Notes: generated by a model not told the origin, from the sequence alone. A stretch of 64,000 nucleotides of DNA from Artemia franciscana (GCF_032884065.1 NW_027062861.1:1-64000), one strand, 5' to 3'; positions 38,601 to 53,600 are shown, counted from the first letter of the stretch. Made by a program: numbers and translations.

Positions 38601-41600
38601 ACTCTAGTATACCACTTGCAATTTGAGAGTAGTATTTGTGTTTGCCTCAATGTTGATAAATTCCTGCTTCATATGTCTCTAGCTCTAAGAAGAATCCGAT
38701 TCATCTCTCTCAGACTATGGTAAAAACCTAATTCACCTATTTCAGACTCTAGTATAACACTTGTGAGCTGGTAGTAGTGTCTGTATATGACTGAATCTTA
38801 ATAAATTCCCACTTCATATGTCTCTGCTCTAATCAGAATCCGATTCATCAATAGCACTTCATAGTATAAAACTTGTGATTTGCTGGTAGTATCTATGCAT
38901 AATATTACCTCTCTCAGACTCTGTCAGACTAATACTAATCTCTCTCAGACTTTGGCAAAAAACCTAGTTCGACTATTTCGGACTCTAGCATACCAATCGT
39001 GAGCTGATCATAGTGTCTGTGCTTCACTGAATCTTGATAAATTCCCGCTTTGTATGTCTCTAACCCTGAAAACAATGCGATTGATCTTTCTCAGACGATG
39101 GTAAAAAACTAATTCATTTATTTCCGACTCTAGTATGCTACTTAAGATCTGATAGTAGTGTCTGTGTTTGACTGAATCTTGATAAACTCCAATTCATATG
39201 TCTGTAACTCAAAACAGAATCGGATTCATCTCTCTCAGACTTTGGTAAAACCCTAATTCATCTATTTCAGACTGTAGTATATCACTTGTGAGCTGATAGA
39301 AGTGTATGTGTTTCACAAAATCTTGATAAATGTCCACTTCATATGTCTCTAACTCTAAAAACAATGCAATTTTAACACTCAGACTTTCATAAAAACTTGA
39401 TTCCCCTTATTCAGACTCTAGTATACCAATTGTGAGCTGATAATAGTGTCTGTGTTTGACTGAATCTTGCTAAATTCCCACTTCACATGTCTCTAACTCT
39501 AAAAAGAATCCAAAATCATCTTTAACAGATTTTGCTAAAAACCTAAATGATATATTTCAGACTCTAGTATACCACTTGTTAGTTGATAGTAATGTCTGAG
39601 TTTGACTGAATGTTGATAACTTCCCACTTCATATGTGTCTAATTCTAATAAGAATTCGATTTCGTCTCTCTTAGACTTTGGTAAAAACCTAATTCACCTA
39701 TTTCAGACTCTATTATATTACTTGTGAGTTAATAGTAGTGCCTGTATTTGACGGAATCTTGATAAAATCCCAGTTCATATGTCTCTAACTCTAAAAACAA
39801 TGTAATTTCAACGCTCTTATTCTTTCGTAAAAACCTAATTCAGACTCTAGTATATCACTTGGGAGCTGATAATAGTGTCTGTGTTTGACTAAATCTTGCT
39901 GAATTCCCACTTCATATGTCTCTAACTGTAAAAGGAATCCAATTCATATCTAACAGACTTTGCTAAAAACCTAATAGATCTATTTCAGACTCTAGTATAC
40001 CACTTGTTAGTTGTTAGTGTTGTCTCTCTTTTTTAACTGAATCTTGATAACTTCCCACTTCATATGCGTCTAATTCTCATAAGAATTCGATTTCATCTCT
40101 CTTAGACTTTGGTAAAAACCTAATTCACCTGTTTCAGACTCTAGTATACCACTTGTCAGTTGATAGTAGTGTCTCTGTTTGACTGAATCTTGCTAAATTC
40201 CCACTTCACATATCTCTTACTCTAAGAAGAATCTCATTCATGTCTCTAAGACTTTGGTCTAAACCATATTCGTCCATTTCAGACTCTAGTATACCGCTTG
40301 TAAGTTGATAGTAGCGTTTGTGTTTGACTGAATCTTGATAAATTCCCAATTCATGTGTTCCCAACTCAAGAAGGAATCCGAATCATTCCTCTCAGACTCT
40401 AGTAACATCTAATTCATGTTTGACTCTGTGCTTTTGTGTGTGGATTTATCGTATTTCTCTCTCACAGTGCCTGTGTGTTTGGCTGTGTGTTTGCATATCT
40501 CTGTGTCTATCATCGTAGGTTACGTGTATGACTCTGTATTTTTTGTCTCCCTCTCTCCCGTGATTGTGTGTTAAACTGTGTGTTTGCCTGTCTCTGTGTC
40601 TATCTTTGTGCGTTTGCGTTTCTGCCTCTGTGTGTTTGTGTGTTTTTTGGTTCGTAAGCTTCCCTGTGAGTTTGACTGTCTGTGTGTCTATGTTGGAGTG
40701 TTTGTGTGTTTGACTCAGTGTGTTTTTGTTTCTGTTTTGTCTCTCTCTGTCTGTGCCTGTGTGTGTGAGTGTGCGTGTCTGTCTCTGCGTCTGTTCTTGT
40801 GTGTTTTTGACTCTGTATTTGTGTGTGTTTTTTGTCACTCCCTCACCGTGCCTGTGTGTTTGCCTGTCTCTCTGTCTATCTTTGTGTGTTTATGCGTGTT
40901 TTTTTTCTCTCTCTCACCTTGCCTGTGTGTTTGCCTGTCTGTCTATCTTTGTGTGTCTGACACTGTGTTTGTGTTTGTTTTTAACGCTCTCTCTTTCTCC
41001 GTGACTGTGAGTTTGCACGTCTCTGTGTCTATCTTTGAGTGTTTGTGTGTCTGACTCCGTCTATTTGATGTTTTGTCTCTCCCTCACCCTGCCTCTGTGT
41101 TTGAGTCTGTATTTTTCTGTCTCTGTGTCCGGTTTTGTGCGTTTGTGTGTCTGAATCTGGGTGTATTTTGTAGTGAAAAACAACAATTCTAGCCAAAAGA
41201 AGGCTAAATGCTATTGTATGAACATTCTGAGATAGTTAATTGATTTAGAATTTTCGAAACCTATACACATATTGGGCTTTGAGCTTCATAAACATTACTG
41301 TCGCACGGTAGCGCATTCGTTTTTAAAGGTGTGTGTGGTCCTAAAAGATAGTGGTTAACGTATACATTTATTTTAGCCAAAAGACTGTTCCACAGCAATG
41401 CGGATTGTTTAGATTTTTGGGAACCCCAAAGAATCCATAGTATTTAAAAGCCTTAATTTCTTTGATTTTATATGAATTTTTCCCCTGTCGTACTTCTTAA
41501 CCTAGACTATTCGGGTTTGTGTACATACCAATTTCTCACTATAATACTATTCAGAGGTTTCATTTTAATACTTTAACCCCTGCTTTTCCAGATTGCGTTC

Positions 41601-44600
41601 TTAAGCCTAAATTGTTCAGATTCTTGGAGACCCATGTATCAATTTCTCATCTCCATAGTATTCAAAAGCCTTATTTTTTTTTATTTCAGACCATGTTGTA
41701 CTCCTAAAACTAGATTATTCAGATTCGTATGGACCCACTTACCATTTTCTTACCACAACACTATTCACAGGACTTCATTTTAACAATTTAACCCTATTTT
41801 GTGTGTTCATTGTGTTCATAGGCCTAGATTATTGAGATTTTTGGACACCCCAATATCAATTTCTTGCTTCTATAATATCGGAAAGCTTTCCTTTTTTTAA
41901 TTTCAGACCAATTTTTCCATGTCTTTCTGCTAGACCTAGGTTATTCACGTTTTGTGAACCCATATACAAATTCTTTACCAAAGAAGACTCAAAGGAGAGA
42001 GGCTAGTTTCCATGGGATTACTTTTGACTCTTATAAGATATTAAATAAAAAAAACTGGTTTTTTTAACTGAAAGTAAGGAGCGACATTAAAACTTAAAAC
42101 GAACAGAAATTACCCCGTATACGAAAGGGGCTGTTCCCTCCTCAATGACTTGCTCTTTGCGCTAAAGTTTGAATCTTTCTCTCAGCTCTACTTTTTAAAA
42201 GAGTAAAAACTTTAGCGTAAAGAGCGGGGCGTTAAGGAGGGAACAACCCCTTTCATATACTGGGTAATTTCAGTTCGTTTTAAGTTTTAATGTCGCTCCT
42301 CACTTTCAGTTAAAAAAAACTTGTTTTTTAACTTAATCTAAAAAAAAGGAACCATGTTTATCACTACGAGTTAAACTGTCTAGAACAGTTGTTTCCAACC
42401 TAATTTTGCACTTATCCTCCTTAAGGAACCTCAAAAGGCGATTAACTTTGAATTTAATTTAGTCCTTCACTAAACATAATTTATTCTAAAAAAATTATTG
42501 TCTATATATAACAGCTTTTACACCATGCTTGACATCAATGCAAAACTATCATGTATCTTAGTGCTCTTTAAATGCATATGAGTATGACGTTATTCACATA
42601 GAATATGTTTAATTTTCAAAATTAGGGCTATAGTCAGCAAAAAGATGCACATTCTACAAATGACCCACCAAAATATTGCCATGCCCCACTGATGAAGTCT
42701 ATGCCCCATGTTAGGAATCACGGGTCTAGACGCACAAGGAAAACTTTAACTGGCAATCCCAGCCAAATCAAACAGTTCGTGGTAACGAACTGTAGTAAGG
42801 AGAGACCCGGCGCAATAGTAACCCAAAATTAAAAAAATGGAATTTTGATACCAATAGCTACATCAAAAGAATTGCATTTTAATGCTGATTTTAAATATAT
42901 AAGTTTCATCAAGTTTAGTCTTACCCATCAAAAGTTACGAGCCTGAGAAAATTAATTTTTACGGATCTTTTTATTAGTAAAAGATATACATAACTTACAA
43001 ATTAGCTTACGTAACGAACTTCTGTATTCTCATGTTTTTATTACGTATATGAAGGGGTTCATCCCCTCGTCAGCACCTCGCTCTTTACACTAAGCTTCAA
43101 TTTTGTCCCAATTTCTTCAGAATGACCCCTTAATTACAAAACCCGTAGAATAAATAGTTGAAATTACTAAAAATGCTTTAGTGTAAAGAGCGAGGTATTA
43201 GGAGGTGAGCCCATCATATGCGTAATAATTTCTGTTGGTTTTAAGATTTAATGCTTCTCGTTACTTTCAGTTGAAAAAAACTTTTTTCGTATTTATTTTT
43301 TCATTGTTTTTTTTTTTTTAATAATGCTAGAGAATCCTGCGCTCCCTTCATAAAACTTTTCTTCCCCCAAGGAAAGTTCCCCCAACATATCCCCCTCTTC
43401 TCAACCCCCCCTCTCCAACCCAAAATTCCCCCGAAAACGTTTGTACACTTCCAAATAACCATTACTATATGTAAGCACTGGTCAAAGTTTGTAACTTGTG
43501 GCCCTCCCACGGGGACTGTGGGGGAGTAAGTCGGCCTCAAAGACATAGTTATAAGGTTTTTCGACTACGCTGAATAAAATGGCAATCTCAGAATTTTGAT
43601 CCATTGACTTTGGGAAAAATGGGCGTGGGAGGGGGCCTAGGTGCCCTCCAGATTTTTCGTCACTTAAAAAGGGCACTAGAAATTCTCATTTCCGTTAGAA
43701 TGAGCCCTCTCGCAAGATTCTAGGACCACTGGGTCGATAAGATCACCTTGGGAAAGAAAAAAACAAACAAACAAATAAACGCGCATCCGTGATCTGCCTT
43801 CTGGCAAAAAATACATAATTCCACATTTTTGTAGATAGGAGCTTGAAACTTCTACAATAGGGTTCTCTGATACGCTGATTCTGATGGTGTGATTTTCGTT
43901 AAGATTCTATGACTTTTAGGGTTTTATATACAAAAAATATTAGGGGTTTTATATACAAAAAAATAAATATGCAAATTTCGTTTTAATTATTCATCTGCGG
44001 AGAGCCAAAATCAAAACATGCATTGATTCAAAAACGTTCAGAAATTAAAATAAAAAAAATAGTTTTTTTAACGGAAAGTAAGGAGCGACATTAAAACTTA
44101 AAACGAACAAAAATTACTTCGTATATGAAAGGGGTTGCTTCTTCATCAACGCCCCGCTCTTTACGCTAAAGTTTTTTACTGTTTTAAAAAGTAGAGTTAA
44201 AAGAAAGAGTCAAACTTTAGCGTAAAGAGCGGGGCGTTGATAAGGAAGCAGCCCCTTTCATATACGAAGTAATTTTCGTTCGTTTTAAGTTTTAATGTCG
44301 CTCCTTAATTTCCATTAAACAAACTTGTTTTTTTTATTTAATAGCATAGGACACAATAGTCCCTTTTTATAGATGAAATTGCAAAGAAATTTAGCCATAC
44401 TCCTGAAGATATCAGATACAAAAACCCCAAAGAAACCAGGAACCATAACCATTCTTTTAACTAGGATTTGTTGAATGAATCCCACAAATTGGCCAAGTAA
44501 TTAGGCTGATTCATGAGATTTTGAAAACCTCTACCCCTCTCACTCTCCCATGGAGGCCAGGTCATTAAAAAATGAAACTATTGGGCCTAGGTCTTAATTC

Positions 44601-47600
44601 CTAGTATGTTTGGCTGGAATCCAAAATCTAGTCCTAGTAGATATTCTTAAGGTAAGAATAGACGACCCCCTCTTCTACCTTCCCTATTTGCCGAGCTCAA
44701 AAAGGTTGCAGCATCATAGCAGAAGACAATAACAGGAATTTCTTTAAAACACAAATAATACACATCTAGTATTCTTTCTATCTACGATTACTATACATCT
44801 AGAATACATAGAGCTAGGACATAAACTGCTACATAAAGTTTACTGGAGATAAAATATTACTTATGGTAGATACTCCAATATGAAACACTCTAGAGCCCCC
44901 ACCTCCTATAGAGGTTGGATTGGGCTCAGAGCCTGATATGTCACAATATACAAATCAGCTTTATACGTAAAAATTAAGCTATTGTTACTTTCTATCCTAG
45001 CCATGTGGTTAGTGTACTATACTTGAAATCCTGAGGACAGGGGGTTCAAGTTCTGGTGTTGCTGGTTATTTGGTTTATAATGGGGTCTCTGTATGCTCAG
45101 TCAAAGCCGACCCAGCTCAAAATGGGTGCCTGGAAAAATATGGTGAAAAAAAAAAACAGGAAGCATTAGATTATTTGGCCCCAACCATACATTGCACTTC
45201 TAGTCAAAGGCAAAAAAACAGGAGATTGGTCCTCTACACAAAAAACAATGGTCACTAAACAGACAATTGGTCAGCATGCGAAAAAAGGGGTTACTTTCCA
45301 TCAGGTGTTCCATAAACTGACAATATCTTCTGATAGATGGCCTGATGACAAAAATTTAGATATTTCTGCCTTCTACAGGGGTTGGATTGGGTGCAGACAA
45401 AAAAAAGTATATTTATAAGAGACTATTACTTTCCACTAGTTTGGTTAAGTGTACAAATTTCCCCTCTGGTGAATGCTCTGATGGCAAAAATATATGGATC
45501 AACATTCAATGGATCTACAGAAGTCGAAACAGGCCCAGCTCCCATAAGGAACAATTATAACCCTTATCCTTAGAATGGTCCTAGCTGCAATTTAAGGTAA
45601 TAACCACAATTAGGCCATTAGTTTTTACTTTTTGTGGAGTTTGGTTGAAATTTGACAAGAAGTCTTGACAAGAAAAAATTAGAGGTGCCCTTCCTCCTTC
45701 TCTACAGAAGTTAAATGTGTCCTTGGCTTGAAAATAGCTGAGCTAGAATATTAAATGTTACTTTTGACAGGAATTTGGTAAAGATTCAACAAACCTTTCC
45801 ATTAATGTTTTGAAACGTAAATTTTGCAATTGGGACACGTTGAACCAGGCATAGCAACCACAGCAGCAGGAGGGAGGGTATGGGAAGATTTTTAAAGGCA
45901 ATTGTGTTAGTCATTCTATTTCAAAAACTTCTTTTCAGCAGGGAGGTGCCAAACTGAATAACAAATCTTGTGAAGAAGACATTATTTCTGAAGGCAAGGG
46001 GTTAGATTGGTTTAGACTTGCAAAATGACACAAAATCTTACTTCCCACCAACCTTGACTGAGATCCAATGGCCTCCTTTGGGTGGTATGGAAATAGTAAG
46101 ACTTTGGCCCCTCACCTACAAGGGGCCATGGGCATGAGACCCAATACAGTTTCTGCTAAATGTCTTAATGACAATAATTAAATAATAAAAACAAGTTTTT
46201 TAACTGAAAGTAAGGAGCAACATTAAAACTTAAAACGAACAGAAATTACTCTGTGTATGAAAGGGGCTGTTCCCTCCTCAACGTCCCACTCTTTACACTA
46301 AAGTTTGACTCTTTCTCTCAATTCTACTTTATAAAACAGTAAATAACTTTATCGTAAATAGTTTAAAACCATTACTGCGTGTAAACGCTGGTCAAAATTT
46401 GTAACTTGCAGCCCCTCCCCTGGGGACTGTGGGGGAGTAAGTCATCCCCAAAGACATAGTTATTATGTTTTTCGACTATGCTGAACAAAACGGCTATCCC
46501 AAAATTTTGATCCGTTGACTTTGGGAAAAAATGAGCATGGGAGGGGGCCTAGGTGCCCTCCAATTTTTTTGGTCAATTAAAAAATGCGCTAGAACTTTTA
46601 ATTTCCGTCAGATTGAGCCCTCTTGCGACATTCTAGGACCACTTGGTCGATACGATCACCCTTGGAAAAAATAACAACAAACAAACAAACAAATAAACAT
46701 GCACCTGTGATCAGTCTTCTGGCAAAAAATACTAAGTTACACATTTTTGCAGATAGGAGCTTGAAACTTCTACCGTAGGGTTCTCTGATATGCTAAATGT
46801 GATAGTGTGATTTTCGTTAAGATCCTTTGACTTTTAGAGGGTTTTTCCCCTATTTTCCAAACAAGACAAATTTTCTCAGGCTTGTAACTTTTGATGAGTA
46901 AGACTAAATTTGATGAAACTTATATATTTAAAATCAGCATAAAAATCCAATTCTTTTGACGTATCTATTAGTATCAAAATTCTGTTTTTAGAGTTTCGTT
47001 TACTATTGAGCCGGGTTGCTCCTTACTACAGTTTGTTACCACAAACTGTTTGATTTAGGGACTCTTTCTAAAAAAGGTTAGATCAGGCTTAGATTTTCAA
47101 AAAGCATAGCTATGACACTGGCCCCTATTTCTCAATAACATATAACCACCTTTTCCAGCACATATCCTGATGACAAAGAATTAGGATCTCCTTCCCATGT
47201 AGAATGAATTGATTGTATCTGGGTACCCAACAGGTTCAACTATGGCACTTACTGTTACTTTGGTCAAAATCCTACAATCTCTTATGTGTAGATTACCTTA
47301 AATTGCAGCTTGGAGCAATCTAAAGATTTTCCCTTGTGAAACTCCAGAGTTGATGATCAAGATTGTTTAATGACCAGGTATAGGTGGATGATCAGTAGCT
47401 TACAAGCTGTTCAAGGGAGGGGGGTCAGCTACCCTGGGCACTGCAACAGGGGGTATCATCCACTTTGTCCAAATTTTTCCCACTGATTCAGTTTTGATAT
47501 GTTCGAGCTGTGAAGGGATAGCAGTAATTAATCTTTCCCTGGGCACCACCAACCCTAGGAACAGCTCTGAGTAGCTTTCTGAAGGCCAGGGTTTAGATTG

Positions 47601-50600
47601 GTTTGTACTTGAAAAAGGACACATAATCTTACCTCCCACCAAACTTGACTGAGATCCAATGGCCAGCTTTGGCTGATATGGTAGTGAAAAGAATTTGACC
47701 CCTAAACCACAAAGGGCCATGGGTATTAGACCCAATACTGTTTCTGTTGAATGTTGTAATGACAATAAGCTAGGGAGTCTTTTTTAAAAAAGGTTAGACC
47801 AGGCTTGGATTTCCAAAATGCATAGCTATGACACTGGCTCCTATTTCTCACCAGTTTAAATGACATTTAACAACCTTTTCCAGTACATAACCTGATGAAT
47901 AGAAATTAGGATCCCCTTCTCCATTTAGGATGAATTGTATCTGGGTACCCAAACAAGTTCAACTATGACAATTACTATTACTTCCTAATTGCTTTGGTTA
48001 AAATCCTGCAAACTCTTATATGTAGATTAGCTTTTATTGCAGCTTGGAGCAATCAAAGGAATTCCCTTGTGAAACTCCAGAGTTGATGATCAAAGTAGTT
48101 TAGTGACCAGGTGCAGGTGGATGATCAGTAGCTTCCAAGCCGTTTAAAGGGGGGAGGGTAACTAGGTGAGCTGCCCTGGGCACCACAGCTGTGGGAGAGG
48201 GTGCTGGAGTATCACCCAGTTTGTTCAAATTGTGCACTCTGATTCAGCTTTTTTATATTTGAGTTGGGAGGGGATAGCTTTAATTAATGTTTCTCTGGGC
48301 ACCACAAACCATAAGAACAGCTGTTAGTAGCTTTTCAGTTGAGGTTCCATTCACTTGAGAACCAATCAGCATCCAACCCTTGTCTGAAAATGTCAACAGT
48401 TTAACCAATAACTATGTCTTCTAAGAGTTTATTCCAATCATTGATATTTCTAGAGAAAAAGAACAGAGTGTGGGCTTTGGTTAGGAACCATTTGCCTCAG
48501 GTTCTTGAACTAGGACCAAGAATAGGAAATAATACTGAAAGCTTGTTGGCCATCATTAGCTTGTAGGTGAGAATAGTATCACCTCTTCTTCTCCTGAATA
48601 AAAGTTTCAGTTTAGCTAGTCTTGTATGATAAGAAAGTTCCTGCATGCTGAAAAAGAGGCAAAATAAAAGGAGGCTAGACACGTTTTAACTTGAAGCTTG
48701 GGTAAAACTAGTCCTTTATACAGAAGACTAATGACTTTGAAAGCATACATTTGATCAGCCCCAGAGTTGAACAAGCACCATACAATTGACTTATGAGCAT
48801 GGGTACTGAATTTTAGTTCATTGTCATTATTTAATTACTCCAAAATCTCATTCATCATTTACCTCACTCATCTGCCATTCACCTTGAATCACATTTGTTT
48901 GCAATAATGGTGACTCTGCTTGTTGGGCATATCCGAAACTAGGTGCCAAAGCTTTCTACATCAATCTTGATCAACAGCTGAATTGGGCCTTTGATGATAT
49001 GAGATAAAACTGTATTCAGGCTCAGGGAGGTCCATATGCCAACTACACATTTGAAGGACAGTCATTTTGCAACTTTATAGCAGTGCGCCTGGTAGAAATT
49101 TGATGTGTACCCTCTTCTTCTTGAGGCACTATCTATCTAGGAGAGGTTTTGGATGATATCCTGGCTACATACCAATCCGCACATCATCAAGACATTTCCT
49201 TGCTTTTGTTGGTGTGTGTAATATGGCACTTGAAATCTTTGTAGTTAGGTTGGATATGTAAGGTTTTGCAAGCCCCTTGTTACCTTAAAATGCACTTGCA
49301 AACACCAAGGTGAAACTGCACCTGTAGATGTCACCACAGGTGATGATCTTGACACAATAAATACATGAACTAAACACAACATTGACACAAAAAACCTCGA
49401 TGATTATGATTGGCATTGGTTAGACTTTTGTTGAGCTCTGTAATCCAATCCATCATTAGCAGCCACCATTAAGGTTTGTCCCTGGCAAGTCTACACTAGG
49501 CCATGAGATGGAACATGACAAGTCATAGCACACCACAGCTTGTTTAGCTTTGCCCATGGCATCCATAATACTGTAACTATAGATTTGGGAGCTTACTAGT
49601 CCAGTTTTCACAGTTTTCTACACCAATTGGCATCAACATATTTCTTGAATGTGCTGACAGATAAAGAAGTAACATTTTTTTTTCCAAAGTGATACCAATC
49701 TACTTGAAAAGAATGTAGCTCACTAGAGCAGCTTAGGTTGGTTTGTAAAAGCATCATTATAAGGAGGTTTCCACAAAATCAATTTGAATCTTTTCTTTGG
49801 AATCTTGGTTTTCAAATGAATACTTGTGCTGGTCTTTGCCAATGTTTTGACTTTTTATCTTATTTTATGATCTTAGTCAAGTCTGCCTCAATGTATTTAG
49901 TTATTTTCTATGCTCTATATCCATCATTGCTGCATATTTTAACAAATACTTGCATGATTTATTGCATTCATTAGTATCAGTAAAAAAAAAAAAAAAATGC
50001 AATTTTGATATGTTAAACTGCAATTGGAACCAGCTTTACTTTGCTTGGTGCAAGGTAGAAAAGAAAGTTTCCTTTTATGTCTTTTTATTATGTAAGTTTT
50101 TCTTCAATAAGGATATGCAATTAAAGCATCAAAAAGGAAGATTTGGTGTATAGGTTTTTATTAATATAAAATCAGTGCATCTTTCTCTTACAGGTAAGAT
50201 TAAATGATGGGTGAAACCCTGCAGTTTCAAATAAATTGCACAGTTTAGCACATGGATTCAAGCCAGAAAAAAGTCTAGCAATGCACAGAATGTTGTGTTT
50301 TTGGATGCAGGAAGTCAAATCAATGAGCTCTCTAAATTTTCCTACAATTTTTGAAGGATGGTGATTCATTTAACAAAAGACCTGAAGCTGACTTTGTTGG
50401 GACCTTGAACACAAAACTCATTAGCTACATCTTGAAAAGTAGCCAATTTTCCAAATCATTGTACTTTGAGACTGCAAAAGCTGTCAAATAAGCAGCATGT
50501 TGGAGGGTTGTTTTTTCTGCAAAGTTGGTACTTACAAGAATGGCCATAAAAATCTCAATAATTTGTGTTACCACAGTCTCCAGCAACAGACTCTGGTCAG

Positions 50601-53600
50601 ATTATGGACTAGTACAGACCCACATCAAATATGAAACAGCAAACAAAATTCTAATGGTCCATCAGTAACTCTGAAAGGGATGTTCATGCTGCCATCATGT
50701 CTTTCTATCAATAGTTCACTGCCATGTGATAGAGGAGATGGTTTGGTGGATGGTGATCTGCCACAAATAGTATTTGAAAATTCACCAAATGAGGAGGAGG
50801 AGGAGCAGCTCCAGCTTATCTCTTATAAACAATTAGTTGAAGCCTAAAGTCTAACTTCCCCCCCCCCTGTAAAAGAAAGTAGGAAATAAACAAAATGATG
50901 CAAGAACAATATTTTTCTTGTCAATCTGTCAGAGAAGAGATAATATTTTCTTTTAAATTCATGAGTATTCAAAACTTAACACTTATGCAGTAACTTACCA
51001 AAGTTACTGGTAATTTATTCTGTAAGAGTAAGTTTTGAAACTTGCCAGTAAATCTTGCAGAGTAGTCTCTGCACATTTTCAAGAGCTTTTGTCTTTTTTT
51101 AAAATATATGGAGGCAAGAGATATTTCAATTTCAAGCTAAGGAAGCACAAGTCTCTTAATGATTGGAAATAGTTTGCTTTATCAGTCCCAAGGCTGAACT
51201 AGTCCCAGCATATGTAAGCAATCTTATTCTTGATGAGTGAAGGTGCATCACTAACATAGATCTTAAATAAGATTGGGACTTGACAATACACTATATGATA
51301 TCTGCTGATTTTGAGTAGAAAATTGACCAACCCCAAGTACCTTGACCACCATTTCTGACCAGTAACAAATTATCTAAATTGTAATATTATCATAAAAATC
51401 TATTGCATTGATACCAGATTTTAGTCCCAAGGAACACATGTAACAAAAGCTTTAGCTATATCTAGCAATACCATTTGAACCACAGGCCCATTTTCAATAA
51501 GTTATGTGACAAGCTTGTATGCATTAAATAGGTTAATTTCAACTGACCAAATGAAATTAAAAAAAAGGATAAAAAGGATAAAGATCCTCCAGAGCCATTG
51601 CTGGCACATAGGGCGTTGAATCAACGTTTCAGTTGCTGATTGTTTTTACAGGAACAAGTAGCAAACTTGTCGCCCAACCTTGCTGCAGCAGGGATTGAAC
51701 CCCAGGCCCTGTATTGCCAAGCAGAGCACCAATCCACTGTGCTACAACAAGTTAAATGAAATTAAACCTGTACTAAAATGTTCCACAAGGCCTCAATTTA
51801 TTATAACTTCAAAGGACTTCCTAGCTACATCTCTGCTCCCCCTTTTGTGAATAGATTTGTTTGAAGAATTTTACTAATAGTATGAGATGGATTTTGTACT
51901 CGAGAACTTTTTGAAAGATAAGGAACCATATCATGACAAACATCTTGGTAAAATAATGACAGTTGATATAACTGGCTTACCAATAAAGTGAATATACCAC
52001 CCAATGCCTTTTTTATTTTCTTTACACATATAATAATCACTTCTACAATAAAATTCAAATTTAAGCACCTTTTGAGCTTTTACAAATGACAAATTTTCAA
52101 AAACTTGTGACAGTTCATATAACAGGATCACCATTAAAGTGAGCATACTACTCAATACCTTTTTTGTTCTTTACAAATTCAATAATTGCTTCCACTATAA
52201 TTTGAATTTAAACACTTTTTGAGCTTATAAAAATGACAAATTTACAATTAAAGTATGAACTATTACTCATTTTTCATGATAATACTATGTTTTCTCAATG
52301 CCATCTTTCATCATTTTTAAAAAAATAATGCTACATTTTCTCAGTGCTAAAGTTATTTAGAGCCTAATAAGGTTAGCTTATGTTAGGTTAAAAAGCACCT
52401 AAATTTGAATTTATGGTAGAAGCTATTATTATGTTTGTAAAGAACATAAAAAAGCTTCAAGTGGTATGTTCACTTCATTGGTAAATCAGTTATATGAACT
52501 GTCCTAAATTTACCAGCATCTCTTTTGAAAGTTGGCAGGAAGGGAGAGACTAAATCTTCCTACTGATTGTTACCTTTGTCTTGCTGGTTTCTTGTTAAAT
52601 TTATTTAAATATAAGAACCACTCTTTGGAAAATTCATTTGGTAAAATTCTAGTTAATTGACTTCTTGCTATCTCAGAAAGGGTTTAGGTTAGGAAAATGA
52701 AACTTTCATGGATGAATCTACAGACTAAAGTATGTTCCAGGAAGGTATTTGGAAGCAACTACCTCTACTCCTCCCTCTAGAGGGCCCTGACCTTTAACAA
52801 TATGTTTGTTATAAAAGTGAAACCTTGCAAAATAGATCTTCTGCTTAACTGAAGTACAAAAAAATTGTGTTCAGCTTCATAACTTTGCTTAATTCCATTT
52901 TATAAGGCTTTAAAGATATGCAAATACATTTCCTAAATTTTGAAAAAAATATTGATATGGCTCAAAATTCTACTCAAATAACAGAAATTGCATTTTCAGA
53001 ACTAAAGGCAGAGAAAAAGCAACTAGTAACTGAAAATTAAGGTAAAATGTTGTTTTGTCAAAATTTCAATAGGTATAGACCTGTCATGTAGGCAAATTTC
53101 AGGGCCCTCTAGAGGGAGAAGGAGTGGAGGTGGGTACTTTAAAATACCTTCCCGCAAACATACTTTAGCCTGCAGACCCACCCCTGAAAGTTCATTTTCC
53201 AGTCAAATTCTAGTTAATCAACTTCTTGCTATCTCAGAAAGAGTTTAGGTTAGGAAAATGAAACTTTCAGGGATGAATCAGGGATGTTTGTCCTGGGAAG
53301 GTATTTTGAAGCAACTACCTTCACTCCTTCTCCCTCTAGAGGGCCCTGACCTTTGATGACCTTTAAAAATATGTGTGTTATAAAAGTGAAACCTTGCAAA
53401 ATAGATCTTCTCCTTAATTGAAGTACAACAAAATTGTTTTCAGCTTCATAACTTATGCTCAATTCTATTTTATAAGGTTTTAAAGATATGCAAATACATT
53501 TCCTAAATTTTGAAAAAAAAAAACATTGATATGGCTCAAAATTCTACTCAAATAACAGTAATTGCATTTTCAGAACTTAAGGCAGAGAAAAAGCAACTAG

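Noticed and set aside
38455-40400. CRISPR-like regular array
   Set aside because: Units of ~145 bp abut each other with no unique spacers, diverge from each other, and the genome is eukaryotic; this is a satellite.
40446-41054. Long open frames on both strands (Thr/His/Gln-rich minus, Val/Cys/Leu-rich plus)
   Set aside because: They are produced by a GT/TC-rich degenerate tandem repeat; several frames are open at once and none has a domain.
51640-51752. tRNA gene
   Set aside because: A and B boxes are present, but the acceptor and anticodon stems do not pair well and the tail is shared with another copy, so it is a SINE.
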